Below are positions 1 through 13,764 of a stretch of DNA of 64,000 bases, piece by piece. The translations under genes and the position numbers were made by a program. The stretch comes from Acanthacorydalis orientalis (taxonomy: Eukaryota; Arthropoda; Insecta; Megaloptera; Corydalidae). The stretch's first letter is position 1. The number at the start of each line of letters is the position of its first letter. Under the pieces are notes generated by a model. The model saw nothing but the letters and a program-made list of their open reading frames with translations. It did not search any database and had not been told where the DNA came from. Location of the stretch: positions 30,392,603-30,456,602 of the forward strand of contig CM068318.1 of assembly GCA_034766995.1 (NCBI GenBank), read 5' to 3'.

Positions 1-937
1 ATTTAATAATTCAAATCTTTCTTTCCATTTTTTTGTCGGAGATAGATGAAAAAATATAACAGTTACATAAATAAAAACGTAATTTTATTAAGTTTTTTTA
101 AAAAGTGAGAATATTGACAAGATAACATTTAAGAAAAGTAACTTAATAAAGTAGATGAAAATAATTTTAAGTTAAATACTACAATTAATATTTTATTACA
201 TTAAAAAAAGGGTGGTACTAACTATAACCTCAAAATGAGAAAGAAAGTTTTTGGTGACAAGTCAAAATGTAATATTTATTAATTTATTTAATAAAATTAA
301 CTGATCTATTTTTCCGGATGAATATTTTTATAATTAGAGTATTATTTGTATAAATTATTCAAAAATTTTGAATAATTGTTTTTGAAGATAGTTAAAACAA
401 TATAAAGTATTGTTATAGTTATTTATTAGTAGCATTTTCGATAAAAATAAATAAAAATATCTAAATTTATATATGTACAATTTAAGTTAAATAAATTTTA
501 TTTTCAAAAAATATTAAATAATAAATTTTATAATTAGAGGTTAACAATTTCAATATAATTGATAAAAAACCTATTCTATATTTATATTCATATAACTATA
601 TATGATGTTATATGGACAAAGGCACAAATAGATTGAAGAATAAATTGCTAATAACATATAGAGAGATCAAAAGTATAATAAATATTTCTATTTAAATTCA
701 AAATTATCTACTGAGGTAGCTTTTCTAATTAAATAATTATAAATGCATAACAGTATTTATTAATAAATATTTTAAGAAGATTTCTTTATAATTGTTATTA
801 GAAATTTATTAAATTCTTATTATTATTAATAATAATAATAAATTCGCAGAAAAATTTAGAAGTTTGTATAATTATATTTCAATACCTAATTATTATAATT
901 GTATTTGTAGACATTAAATCACATACAAAACCAAATC
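1..937. other. AT-rich stretch without recognisable gene
   Basis: Very AT-rich DNA with many short A and T runs. I see no protein-like open frame, no RNA gene and no terminal repeats. Confidence 0.6.
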
Positions 938-950
938 CTACATTTGATTT

Positions 951-957
951 TTATATA

Positions 958-1012
<55 letters not shown>

Positions 1013-1037
1013 GTATGTATGTATGTATATATGTATG
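951..1037. repeat. (TA)n array with (GTAT)n tail
   Basis: Alternating TA broken by TTA slips. It grades on its right side into GTAT tetranucleotide units. Confidence 0.9.
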
Positions 1038-1139
1038 TTTGTTTTCATATATGAAAATAATATATAAAAAAATATATCAGATTTGGTATTTGTAAACATC
1101 AGTTTGTGGATATAATTCAAGAAATAATTAAATGCACCG

Positions 1140-1735
1140 CAACAGACATCCACTCTTTAAATGAACAGATAATAACACTTGTTACATTACACAAAACTCA
1201 ATTCGCCTATTAACCGAATGAATTGCACGGAAATAAATCTAAACGGAAGATAACACGCAACGAAATCGCCCGCATTCACTCCACCATTTCTGCACTCGCC
1301 ATCGAATACCGCGAAAAGCTCAGTGTGAGTGAATGACTGACTGGTTGGTTGGATGGTTGATTCGTTGGTTCGTCGGGAGGTTATAGTTGGTCGGTATCCT
1401 GCCTGCTTTTTAGTGCTTATAGAACGCATGTCTGATTTTGTGATATTGTGAAAAAGTAATGGATTACAAGTGACGATCCTTAATGATTTTAATGGCTAAT
1501 GCTCGAGAAGAAAGCACAAGAGCAACAGTAAAAGCATCGGCACGCCGATGGGTCGTACCGTTAGATGTTGAAGGAACTCTACGCGCTTAATTTAATAAGG
1601 ACGACACGCGAGCGGTGCCAAAAAATAAAGTTAATGATGCGGACATAATAAGAGAAAATTCACTTGAGACCCATACGCAGAAGCAATAGAGATTTTCGGG
1701 ACGAAACAACGTATGCGTGACTACCTTATTCATTT
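1140..1735. other. GC-raised island, possible exon or regulatory DNA
   Basis: Base composition is visibly more balanced than on either side, with several CpGs. A GGTT-rich run occurs near 1338-1375 (TGGTTGGTTGGATGGTTG). Short open frames exist on both strands but none resembles a known family. It could be an untranslated exon, a conserved regulatory block or an old transposon. Confidence 0.3.
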
Positions 1736-1912
1736 TCTACGAATTAAAATTAATTTGAGATTTTTTTAGAACCTTTTATCGAATTAAGGATTTTCTTTAG
1801 TTTTGCAAATCTGCATTTATGTAAAATATAATTTATATAAATTGAAACAAAATTCAAACTCAATCAGTATAAAATCACTAATATCCATACACACAAATTC
1901 ACACACACAAAC

Positions 1913-2145
<233 letters not shown>

Positions 2146-2283
2146 ATCTTATATTCCGAAAAGATGCACCGTAAACAAAAAAAATAGATTTTTAAATTAT
2201 ATTGTTTTAACTGTATAGTATTTTCTTGTTCGAAGAATAACATAGAGTAAAATCTCAAAATCATGTTGAACATTTTTATTCAT

Positions 2284-2291
2284 TATATATG

Positions 2292-2326
<35 letters not shown>

Positions 2327-2361
2327 TACCTTGTTATAATTGACATATGTCTACATACATT

Positions 2362-2394
<33 letters not shown>

Positions 2395-2428
2395 GCAGAC
2401 ATACACATACACACACAAAAGCTATATA
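2284..2428. repeat. Two (TA)n tracts and a (CA)n tract
   Basis: TA tracts at about 2284-2325 and 2361-2396, then a CA-rich run. The right edge is the TA at which the pogo-like MITE is inserted. Confidence 0.85.
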
Positions 2429-2771
2429 TAGTGGACCCCCACAAACGCCTTCCCCCTATAACAATTCATACAATGCGACGGAAAAATTGCGACCAGTACT
2501 CATAAATAGGAATAATACTCTCAAATTAAGCCTTTCATGTAATTAAATAACTTAACCAAAATCGTTTTATTCTTTATTTAAAGAAATTTTATTCAAAATG
2601 TTTAAGTTATGTTAAATGTATAAACTTGCATTGACGCATTTGAACCCGCATAAACAAATTCCGTGTAAAACCGTAACACCATACTCACAGTTCATACATA
2701 ACACATGTGGTTCTTATCTCGCGGTTTCTTTAACAGGGAACGTATCCCCTGAGTTGTGCGTGGGTTCACTG
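2429..2771. mobile_element. pogo/Tigger-like MITE in a TA array
   Basis: The left end reads TAGTGGACCCCCACAAA. The right end, read inward on the minus strand, is CAGTGAACCCACGCACAA. These are imperfect terminal inverted repeats of about 17 bp, flanked by TA. CAGT-plus-ACCC termini with a TA target are typical of pogo/Tigger members of the Tc1/mariner superfamily. The 343-bp body has no transposase frame, so it would be non-autonomous. The assignment rests on the ends only; another TA-targeting family is possible. Confidence 0.5.
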
Positions 2772-3608
<837 letters not shown>

Positions 3609-3639
3609 GTATATATATATATATATATATGAATATATA

Positions 3640-4457
3640 CACGTGAGTCGTTTGATAAGTTTGGTTAATTTTTTATTATGTGATGTCATCATTCATTTGG
3701 AAACGTCACGGCTGTAAAGTATCACTTTTCAAACAGCATAGGTGAAATTTCAGCCACAACCGACGCTTTGTTCACGTTCTATAGATGTTTGAGGCGATAA
3801 TTTTAGCAGTAGCCGCGAAAATGGAAAAAAATACCAGGCTTTTTGCTTCGATTTGTGACCATTGATGAAACACTGATACATCACTACATACCTGAGTCGA
3901 AGCAGCAGTCAACGAAGTGAACAACGACTTGTGAAAGTGCTCCGAAGAAGACGAAGACCATTTCGTTAGCTGGTAAGATGATAGCCACTAGTTTAAGAGT
4001 TTCTCTAGGAATCATTTTGATTAACTACTTAACTAAGGGAAAAACGATGACAAAAGCCTATTATTCAACATTATTGAACCGTTTGAAAGAGGAGCTGAAC
4101 CAAAAACAGCCAAGATTGGTGCACAAAAAAGTGCTATTTCGTCAGGACCACCCAACGTCCCACAAATCGACCGCCACAATCCAAAATTTGAAGAATTGGG
4201 CTTCGAATTGATTCTTCATCTACCCAATTTTTCGAATTTGGCACCGTGGGACTTCTTCCTCTTTCTAAACTGGAGCATTTGGCTCGGTTGGAAGAATTGT
4301 CGTCGAATGAGGATGTCATTTTTTCGACGAAATGAAGAATGGGAAACTCGCTGAACCAAGTGCATAGCCAGAAATAAAGACTATGTTGAGAAATAAAATG
4401 ATTTTTTTTCAAAACACAGTGTTTAACTTGCTCTTTAACATGCACATCAAACGACTC

Positions 4458-4462
<5 letters not shown>
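3640..4462 (+). mobile_element. Deleted mariner element, both ends present
   Basis: The 5' end reads CACGTGAGTCGTTTGAT and the 3' end, read inward, CACATGAGTCGTTTGAT: near-perfect terminal inverted repeats, each flanked by TA. The 823-bp length is well below the usual 1.3 kb. The region for the N-terminal DNA-binding domain is missing and the catalytic part starts almost directly after the 5' leader. (TA)n arrays lie on both sides (3609-3639 and 4463-4534), so it probably jumped into a TA array. Confidence 0.85.
3838..4396 (+). pseudogene. mariner transposase, C-terminal two thirds, broken
   Basis: The reading starts at a segment resembling the first catalytic block of mariner transposases (VTIDETLIHHY, with the first Asp). 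It runs through KTKTISLAGKM, a KGKTMTKAYYSTLL block and the second catalytic block (FRQDHPTSHKS). The third block reads SNLAPWDFFLF, where the usual first Asp of YSPDLAPSDF is Asn. A tryptophan codon is TGA in the block after the first Asp and again near the C-terminus, and a frameshift lies near 4200. The frame closes at TAA 4394-4396. The N-terminal helix-turn-helix domain is absent, so the copy is inactive. Confidence 0.8.

Positions 4463-4534
<72 letters not shown>
4463..4534. repeat. (TA)n array right of mariner
   Basis: TA array beginning at the mariner target duplication, with one TTAA interruption. Confidence 0.9.
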
Positions 4535-4539
<5 letters not shown>

Positions 4540-4858
4540 GTAAATAAATAATAGTTACATGGGGTTAAAAATAAAAGAATATTATTTTCATAAAAGCATC
4601 TGTAAATTTGTGTAAATCATGGGATATAAGTTACTAGGATTGTGTTGAGCCATTAAATTTACATTTAATAATACAAATTTTGTCCAATTTTTGTTTATAT
4701 TTTATTTAAATAAGAACCAAGACGATGTTTATCTATAGAAATTTTACATGAACAAGGATATGTATTATGGATTTAGATTCATATATGTAGAAGAAGGTCT
4801 TTTAAAACGACTTAAATATCAAATATAATTAATAGTAAAATTAAATTTTATATAATCG

Positions 4859-4859
<1 letters not shown>

Positions 4860-4889
<30 letters not shown>

Positions 4890-4925
4890 ATATATATATA
4901 TATGTGTGTATGTGTGTGTCTATAT
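4860..4925. repeat. (TA)n-(TG)n compound microsatellite
   Basis: TA tract followed by ATATGTGTG units, with the TG part on the right of the + strand. Confidence 0.9.
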
Positions 4926-5265
4926 AAAGTACTAAAGAGTGAATAAAATACAAATTTATGAAGTTTTTAGTTTTATATTAACAATTTATTGAATAGACAT
5001 AGTAATTTTAATAATTTATAATAATAAAAATCTATAATACTAAAAGATTTTAAATAAATCATACTTTAAATATAATCATATTTTAAAGATTAAAAATAAT
5101 CACGTATCATTTTTAGTAAAAAATCATTTTGAGATTAAAAATATTTATGTCTAGGATATTACAAATTAATTAATACAAAAATTGACTAATCTATAACAAA
5201 TATTTCAAAAAATAAATTAATATTAATTAAGTATAATTTATTATTTTTACTGGTACATTAATAAT

Positions 5266-5308
<43 letters not shown>

Positions 5309-6121
5309 AGTAATAAAACAAAATTTTAATTCGAATAAAATTATTACTAAAAAAAACTTGAAATTTAAGCTACAAAGATCTATAAAATAAATTTGCAAAT
5401 AATTTCTGTTTAAATATGCAAGAACTGTATTAAAAGTCGCATTTTCTATTATCAAAAGCCGTTTAAAATTATTATCATGAAAAAATTTTTAGCGTAGCAT
5501 ACCATAACATAGTTTGAGATAATAATAAAAGAAAAATTTACCAAGCACAGAACTTTATGAAAAGCAATTTCTTGTACAGTAATTATGAACTTGGCTCATT
5601 AATAATTTTCTAGATGTTAATTTAACTTTAATTATTTCGAAATTAGATGTTTAAAAATGGTAATGAAGATGAGTTCAGTAAATGACTACATTGCTAAAAT
5701 TTATACGGCAACATTTGTGTTTCTTTTTTCTTGACGCAACACAAGAAAAAGAGAAAGAATCGTAATATAAATTATATGTAATTTAGTTCATCTGGTAAAG
5801 TAATAAAAGTATTGTAGTAAGAGTTGTTACAGGAAATATTTTGTATTACATTTACACATATAGGAACCCACATACATATTCCATTTATATATACATGTAT
5901 ATATATATATATATGCATGTGTGTGTGTGAATATATATGTTTCAAATCCAACACTAGAAAAATGTTTAATATTAATGCCTTTTTCTATCAAGCCATTTTT
6001 CTTTTATTTATGTGAATTACAAAATACAAAGCTTTTCCTTACACTTCATCTTTTATAATACACACACTGACTCAGTCTCTGTCTGTCTCTCTCTCTTTAC
6101 GCACAAACAAACGCACACACA

Positions 6122-6179
<58 letters not shown>

Positions 6180-8035
6180 TATATATATGTTTACAAATGT
6201 GTTCCGTAAATGTATGAAAATGTAATGATTGCGAAATGAACATATAAGTCGATAATAATTTAATCTGTAACATGTCATTCTACAGGTATAAAGTGTTTCA
6301 TTTTTTTCTCGTGATAAAAGTTACTTCTTCAATTTTAAAGCAAAAATTAAGTAATATAATTTTAAAATCAGCCTTTGTATCTGGTTTACCAGCGATTGAT
6401 TTTTATTTCCAAATCTCATAAAGATGATAAAGGAATATGTTAGGAAAACATTATAAAATTAATAAAAAAATCGAATTACTTTAGTTAAGAGTATGAATTG
6501 GACAAGATGTGTCTTAAAAAGAGTATTAATTCTGTCAAAATTGAGCCACTGACAGCAGCATATTATGATATAGTAGAATTATTTTGCATAACAATTACTT
6601 TTTTATTTACCGTTAAGAAAACAATTATATTGATTTTAATAAATCTGGATAAAAAATAAATAATACTAAACATTTTAAACAAAGTACACGTAAAATAATA
6701 TATGATATATACATTTTAATAAAAATGAATTAAAAAATTTAATAAGAGTTTAATAAGAAGGCAAAAATGCAATAATTTATAGACTGAATAAAAACTATTA
6801 ATGTATAAATTATTATAAATTAATTGGTAAGAAAATTGAATGAAATGGGATATATATTTCCAATAAAAAACCTATATATAATAAATAGAATTTATTACTA
6901 ACACTGGTAATTTTAATAGATGTAAAAATTATAGAACTTAACAAAAATCCAAAATTAACCAAAATATATCCAGAAAGATAAATGAGAATTTTTTACAATA
7001 TTGAGAACAGTAATAGAATTCCAAGAATTAAAGTCAGTTAAGAATTACCTATAATCATGCTAAAAATAAAAAATAAAGTAAACAAAATCCAGTTTAACAA
7101 TGCCGTCAAAAATAGAAAGTTCCAGGTGAATGAAAAATTATAAAACAGCACACCTGAAATCAGTTACGTAATATGTCTTTTGATAAAAACTAAAAATATA
7201 AATTTTATTAAAAAAAGTTATTAGAATGGTTTAAATTGTTAGCATAATTATTCACATAATCCAGAAAAACAAATTAAAATAAAAATAAGCAGTAACTTCG
7301 ACCTTGGACCTATTATATTTGATTCATTTACTTTGATTCTTTTGTGCTAATTAACTTTACGTGGACAAACATCTAAATGATATCAAAAAACGATATTTAA
7401 TTCCTCTAAATTACGGTGATATTTACTTAAGCAATATTTTGTTCCCGTAGAACAATATATACATTTATGTATCTCGAATACCAAAGCATTGATAAATAAG
7501 AGGTTGTTTGGTTGGTTAATTGAGGTTTAACGGCGCATCGATAAATAAGAGCGAAATTAAATGTTTAGAGTAGATAGACCTGAGATAAACAGTGTAGAAA
7601 TTATACGAATAATTATTAAATGAACTCATACATTATACAATTAATAAGTTTATATTTTAAAATTTAAATGAAATCTTCATATTAATTTCGAAACAATCTA
7701 CGAAAACAAAAGTTGAGAGATAATTACAGTTAAAGCAGGTTGTATAAAATATTGAAGTTTTCTAAGAATATATTTTTAATGGTTTCTGATTTTTTTTTTA
7801 AATTTTAATAATAAGTATTACCAGGGTTTTCTCCGAATTAAACTTTTTCCAGTACAAATTTTAAAAAAAGAATAAATCCATCTTTAATTGTGTATTATAT
7901 TTGTTTATTATGACAAGTCAAAATTATCTGTTATAATAAAAAACTTAAATTTAAACAAATAAATTTTATTTTTTCCAACAATAATAAAGAGAATACTTAT
8001 TCAGTTTATTTCATTATACACACATACATACACAC
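4926..8035. other. AT-rich DNA with small TA tracts
   Basis: It holds small TA tracts (5271-5307 and 5889-5940) and a longer one listed separately. A T/C-rich run precedes the array at 6062-6115. Near 7500-7545 there is a slightly GC-richer patch (GGTTTAACGGCGCATCG) that I cannot assign. No gene is supported. Confidence 0.5.
6124..6191. repeat. (TA)n array
   Basis: Nearly pure TA, preceded by a CA/TC-rich flank. Confidence 0.9.
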
Positions 8036-8039
8036 ACAT

Positions 8040-8114
<75 letters not shown>
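8036..8114. repeat. (TA)n array with (TATC)n start
   Basis: TATCTA units grade into pure TA. The right edge is the target TA of the mariner derivative. Confidence 0.9.
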
Positions 8115-8118
<4 letters not shown>

Positions 8119-8677
8119 GTTTATAGAAAAATAATTACCGTTTTTATTTTCTGAATTCTAACCTTAATTTTTTTCAAAGAAACAGTCATTTCATCCTATT
8201 TATGTTAATATCATTTTAAAGTGCATTTGTCGGTCTGTATTTTGGTAACATTGACTTTTGTTTTATTATTAATTTTACTTCAAATTGGGCTATTAGATTA
8301 AAGATGGGAAAGAAGTAAATAAGAGCTATTTTTGTATGTGTTTAAAACGGGTTGTAAAGCAGCAAAAACTACTTGTAAAATAAACGATGCTTTTGGAGTG
8401 GGTACTGTTAAGGAACGTATGGTGTTCTGGTGGATCCGAAAATTTGCTGGGGATGAAAGCCTTGAGGATGAAAAAAGTCTCAGACGTCTTTTTTCAGTTC
8501 ATAACAACCAAACGAAGGCGTTAGTTGAATCAGAACCACGCACAACAATTCGAGAGCTTGCACAAAAAATAGTTGCTAGTCATCCAACAGTTCTGGACTA
8601 CTTAAAACAATCAGGAAAATAAAAAAAAAAAATGAAAAATGAGTGCATAAACCACAATTATTGTTCTACCAATCTAA
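8115..8677 (+). mobile_element. mariner deletion derivative, copy A (563 bp)
   Basis: The left end is TTAGGTTTATAGAAAAATAA. The right end, read inward, is TTAGATTGGTAGAACAATAA. TA flanks both. Between them lie an AT-rich leader, the N-terminal part of a mariner transposase (8332-8622), and then directly the right terminal region, so the catalytic two thirds are deleted. A second element with the same structure and almost the same length is at 17669-18229. This points to amplification of one deleted, MITE-like master. The element sits inside a (TA)n array. Confidence 0.8.
8332..8622 (+). pseudogene. mariner transposase N-terminal DNA-binding region
   Basis: The 96 residues match the paired helix-turn-helix region of Hsmar1/cecropia-type mariner transposases. 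Visible blocks are KTTCKINDAFG, WWIRKFAGDESLEDE, RTTIRELAQKI and HPTVLDYLKQSGK. A start further upstream is interrupted: an ATG at 8304 is followed by a stop after four codons. The frame closes where the catalytic domain should begin. Such a fragment could bind element ends but not cut DNA; whether it is expressed is unknown. Confidence 0.75.
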
Positions 8678-8685
8678 TATATATG

Positions 8686-8738
<53 letters not shown>

Positions 8739-8739
8739 C
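8678..8739. repeat. (TA)n-(TG)n array
   Basis: Continuation of the TA array on the right of mariner derivative copy A, ending in GTGTGTGTC. Confidence 0.9.
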
Positions 8740-9461
8740 ACTGTTTACAGTAAAGCAATGAATAAAAAATTAAAGATAATGTTCTTGTACATTTTAAAAT
8801 TTGTATCGAAAAAATATATTTAACAGGTTAATTTTTATACAAATGGATAATCGTTCAATTTCTTTCTACTGTATATAGTCATAGTATATGTGTATATATA
8901 TATATATATAACATTAGTTTATTTACAATTATTAATTCAATCCGACACTTTCATATATGGATGTATATTTTTGTGTATACTAAGTATTCGACTACTAAGC
9001 AAGTATTTTTAATGTATTATAACTGATTTTTAAAATATAACAATTGAATAAAAAGTACCATTCCTTAAGTATTACTAAAAGTACCATTATATTGAACATA
9101 TATTTGTGCATTTCAATTATTATTATGAAACATTCAAATATCTGAAGTTAATAATTGAAATATTAAGGACAGATTTATATATAGTAATTAAAAATGATTC
9201 ATAAAGTTACTAATGTGTTAAACGTTCTACTTATAAAATCTAGAAATTAAAATTATTTTTATAGAAATGTCATTCACTATTCTAGTCAAAGAAGATAATA
9301 CTGGTATTAGAATATAATTGTTTTATCGTTAACTTTAAACTAGAAAACCATATATATATATTAATTATCTTTAATTTTTATATTAAGTTATTGTCAGTAA
9401 TTATTTCCTATCCTAATCAAACTTTATCTCATTTCATTTTTTTATAATTCTTTGACTATAC

Positions 9462-9555
<94 letters not shown>

Positions 9556-10039
9556 TTATATTTTAATATTTTAAAATCACGTTAAGTTCATCAAGTTAAA
9601 AAAGTTCTGTTCCTTTTACAAAAGCCTGCACTTGGTACATCACTTTACAGATAAGTAAATAATATCAATGTTAAGTAAAATAATTTTATATAAAAGTAAG
9701 CATTTTATTTAAAGTAACTGTATATAATCATTTTCAGCATTTTAATTGAGAACTAATAGGTTTTATATTATTTGATTTGAAAAATTAAATAAAATCTTGA
9801 ACAAAATGAAATTAGAAGAAAATCAACAGTTAAACAATGATTCAAGTTTTATACTTTTAAGAAATTAAAATGTTCAAAAATTTTACATGATCAAAAGGGT
9901 AAGAGGTACTTAAATTTATCAGAAAAGAATGATGAAATAAAATGAACATAAACAAATGTAGATTAAAGATCCTTGAAGAACATCAATTCTTGATCGATAA
10001 AGTGTTATTGTAGTACAAAATCTTGTATGTATATATACA

Positions 10040-10071
<32 letters not shown>

Positions 10072-11660
10072 CTTTGTTCATACTTTTCGCAAATATATTC
10101 TATAGTGTATGGTAAATATAACAATAATCCTTATAAGTGTGTTTATAAGTAGCAATACAAACAAATTAAATTTGGTTTTAGCTTGTCAACAATTATAACT
10201 GAAGTATTTATTAATTCATAACTCTTGAATTAAATTTTATCAATAAAATAGATATCTATTTTGATGAATTTTTAGCTTATTTTAAATTATCGTTTATATT
10301 ACGAATAAATAATCAGTAAAGCAACCAATTATTTTTAAATATACATTATGATTATAAATATTAAGATCATTTATTCTCAATAATTGAAGTTATTTTTAGA
10401 AATATTAAAGAAGAAAACGTTCAAAGTTAATTTTTCCAACTGCGAAACAAGTGAATTAGGGACAATAAGATGATGAAAGAAGATATAAAAAAAAGAGAGA
10501 GAGAGTTACTACAATATAAAAAATTTCTGTACTTTTTAAAATAGATAATTCTTTAATACGTTCTTTATCAGCCATCTTAAGTGTTAACACTTTTTCAGAT
10601 TCTAGCGATTCGCAAACTATGAATGTTAAATTTTGGATTAATTATATTTTTTATTTATTTTCTCTAGTTTATTAATAGTAAATTTAATCAAAGTGTATAT
10701 AATGTTTCATCTTTTTATAAATTATACGCATGAATATAATCAATTTTTAATAATACTTTGCTATTATATTCGACAATGTGATGTTTTCGCATAAAGGTAC
10801 GTTAAAATAATTTTAAAATTCAACTTTTATTCATTGTATCCACATAAAAAATCGCTTTCAAATACATTCTAAATAAAAAGGAATAGTATTACAATTTCTA
10901 TCAATTTCTTAGCATTTTTCTAACTATCGCATATATTTTTACTAAGTGACCGAAAATTGTATTAAATTTTTTATGGCATTGATTACGATCATGGATTTTT
11001 TTTATAAAACTTATAAAAATTAAAAAAATTACAAAAAACTATCTAAATGTGAAAATACATTTTTATTATATTGACATCTATTATTAATAACTAATCTCTT
11101 ATTATTATCTACTCTTTCTATTATAAGTTACTTTTGGACTTCATAGCTTTAAAAGAGAAACAATAACAGAATTATAAATAATATTTCAACATATAAATAG
11201 TTTTCATTATTTATTCAAAATATGAAACTCTATGTTATACGTAAATATATATAATACTTAGTGAAATTAATTTGTCAATTTAAAATACGTCAAATATAAT
11301 TCTATTGGTTAGTTTACTACAAAATATTTAACATATCAAGTGAATTTAAATTTAATTAGATACATAAATATACGAACAGAAAGTATTTTATTAAAAACCT
11401 ATATATGTCATAAAGTTGAACAGAGATGTAATAACTTATAAACAACTTAATGTCATTGAAAATGATCTACATAATTAATGATACATGTTTCATTAAGGCA
11501 CATATCACTGTTGAACACGCAAGAGCACTATAACGATACTTTTATGTATCTATGATTGCATGCTTAATATGCAACTGCATTTGAATAACTGAAAAATGTA
11601 TCAGAAAAAATATCGAACCATAATTTATTATTAATTTCTATAATTCTCTATTTTTTATTA
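8740..11660. other. AT-rich DNA, nothing recognised
   Basis: Apart from TA tracts (8889-8910, 9457-9552 and 10026-10070) and a short GA run near 10493, I see no coding, repeat or RNA signal. Confidence 0.5.
9457..9552. repeat. (TA)n array
   Basis: About 95 bp of TA with a TATACATA interruption near its left end. Confidence 0.95.
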
Positions 11661-11662
11661 CT

Positions 11663-11730
<68 letters not shown>
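11661..11730. repeat. (TA)n array
   Basis: Pure TA after a TACATACATA start. Confidence 0.95.
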
Positions 11731-11736
<6 letters not shown>

Positions 11737-11920
11737 GAACAAAGCAGAAGCAACAATTTATACTTAAGCATTTAAGTGTATTTATCTTTTCATCCAATTA
11801 ATTTATAATGATATCAATATTTCATACTTAAATATCGATGAAATAAAAACAAAATGACACATTTTCAAAAATAATAATAATTCACTAATATTAAAATGCT
11901 AACAAAAACATGTAACTACA

Positions 11921-12470
11921 ATATATGAGAGTGTGCAAAACTAAAGCAACAAATCTAGTACTTTATACAAAGCCCCTATTTTTAATAATCTCATCACATC
12001 CGCGTGGCATTAATAAAATTAAATTTATAATGGTGGTTTTGAGTATATTTTTCCATTCATTTTTTAATGCTCGAAACAATTCCCGCATGTTTCGAAACGT
12101 TTGCCCGCAACTCGTGGTTTGAGAATCCCAGAGAGAGTTTCAATGAGATTCAAGTCTGGTGATTGTGTCGGCTAATCAAGAACTTCAACGTCATTGTTTT
12201 TTAACCAATCCTTTACCAACCTCGATATCTGTTTTGGGTTATTATCATGTTGAAACATCCATCGAAGCAGCATACTCCACTCATCATGAGACATCATTTG
12301 TGTTTCTAAAATATTTTTATATGCGAAAAGATCCATTATCGCCTCATTTTCATAAAAAGAACTAACACCATAGGTTGAAAAATATGTCCAAATCATCACG
12401 CTGCCATCTCCATTCTTGGTTGTGACTTGTTTCAATTGAACAACTTGTCAATTGAACAGGTTTTTCAATT
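11921..12470 (-). mobile_element. Tc1-like transposase fragment, minus strand
   Basis: Read on the minus strand from about 12435, the frame contains TTKNGDGSVMIWTYFSTYGV, then the second catalytic block FQHDNNPKQISRLVKDWL, then EVLD. A stop replaces Trp and is followed by PTQSPDLNLIETL, the Tc1 signature WPxxSPDLNPIE. The outer end, GAGTGTGCAAAACTAAAGCA at about 11930, resembles a Tc1 terminal repeat. The N-terminus and the first Asp block are missing. A homologous fragment lies in the opposite orientation about 150 bp away. Confidence 0.75.
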
Positions 12471-12589
12471 GATATGTTATACTTTGAAGTGAGGTTTTAA
12501 AGAAAAATGCGGCTTCTATAAAAATAAAAACCTTTTTGTTAATGTTTTGTTTTTATCACTGGCTTTTTCGATGGACTGTAACTTCTGAA

Positions 12590-12840
12590 ATCAGTCACAA
12601 ACAAGTATGGAGGTGGCAGCGTTGTGGTTTGGACATGTTTTTTAGCCTATGGTGTTCGTTTTTTTTACGAAGTTGAGAAGATAATAGATCGTTTTGCATA
12701 TAAAAAAACATTTTAGAAACACAAATGATGCCGCATGCTGAGTGGAACATGCCGCTTCGATGAGTGTTTCAACATGATAATGAGCCGAAACATACATCGA
12801 GATTGGTAAAGGATTGGTTAAGAATCAATGTGATTTTTTA
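12590..12840 (+). mobile_element. Tc1-like transposase fragment, plus strand
   Basis: This is the inverted partner of the fragment at about 12172-12435. It has the same order of words: AACAAGTATGGAGGTGGCAG, then ILETQMMPHAEWNMPLR, FQHDNEPKHTSRLVKDWL and a cut-off after LRIN. The frame is broken by stops and small indels. This copy keeps the more standard DNEPKHTS catalytic block, while the minus-strand copy has DNNPKQIS. The two arms with a short spacer would fold into a long hairpin if transcribed together. Confidence 0.65.
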
Positions 12841-13760
12841 CTTTTTTTTTGTGAATATACAGAAGATTTAAATATCCATAAAAATACACAATTCTGAAAA
12901 TTGAAAAAATAAAATCAATTGAAAATGAATTTAAAAAAAATTGACACCAATTAGGAAAGAAGTATGTTAGTTGATTTAGTTTCGATAATGGTTTCGTATA
13001 ATGAAAGTGATCTTATTCAGAAAGTAAGAACAGTTTATGATTCACATACTCCATAAAATATATTGTTTAATAAATCGCTTCAATGATTTTAAACAAGAAA
13101 ATTTTGTATCCAAGATGATCCTTTTGACAGATGCTCTACAACCTCAACTTGTGGACAAAACGTGGCGTAGTTGAAGATGCACGAAAATCCTTGTATAACT
13201 AAGGACAATTCAGGAAAATGATTCCAAAATATCAGGGCTCAATTTTAATGATCTTTGGTCAAATTCTATTCACTGATGAATACTAAGGCTATTTAAAACA
13301 GAACAGAAAGAAGCTCGTTTCAATTAACTAAATTGTTACAAAACACATTTATAAGAAGAAAATTTAAAGATTTCAAGAAGGAAATCACTAAAGAAAAAAA
13401 TTGATTTTACCAAAAGCTGATATTATCATTGTTTTAGGAATGGCTTCATTACTTTCAATAATATATATGTATTGGAAACGCTGATATCTAAAAATATTAA
13501 ATAAATCCTTATTCAAAAAAAATGTGTTTTATTTAATTAAATTTCTACGAAAGTCTAACTTTTACCGAATTTTAATATTCGCTGAAATATGTATACATTC
13601 TTTTTATTTTAGCAATCATTTTCGATAAGTCTAATCAATTAGCTCATTCAAAATCGAATCGTTTTAAAATCAAATTCAATATATACAACAATTGCAAAAT
13701 TCTAAGAATGTATTGAAAGTTGTCCATATAAAATAATTAATGTAAAATAATAGCAAGTAG
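12841..13760. other. AT-rich DNA, possible further transposon debris
   Basis: Around 13100-13330 the sequence is less AT-rich and holds broken short frames (for example ILFTDEY), which could be Tc1-type debris. I cannot make a firm assignment. Confidence 0.25.
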
Positions 13761-13764
13761 ATGA

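Noticed and set aside
7500..7560. GGTTTAACGGCGCATCG patch as part of a known dispersed arthropod repeat
   Set aside because: The word looked familiar but no flanking structure supports an element here.
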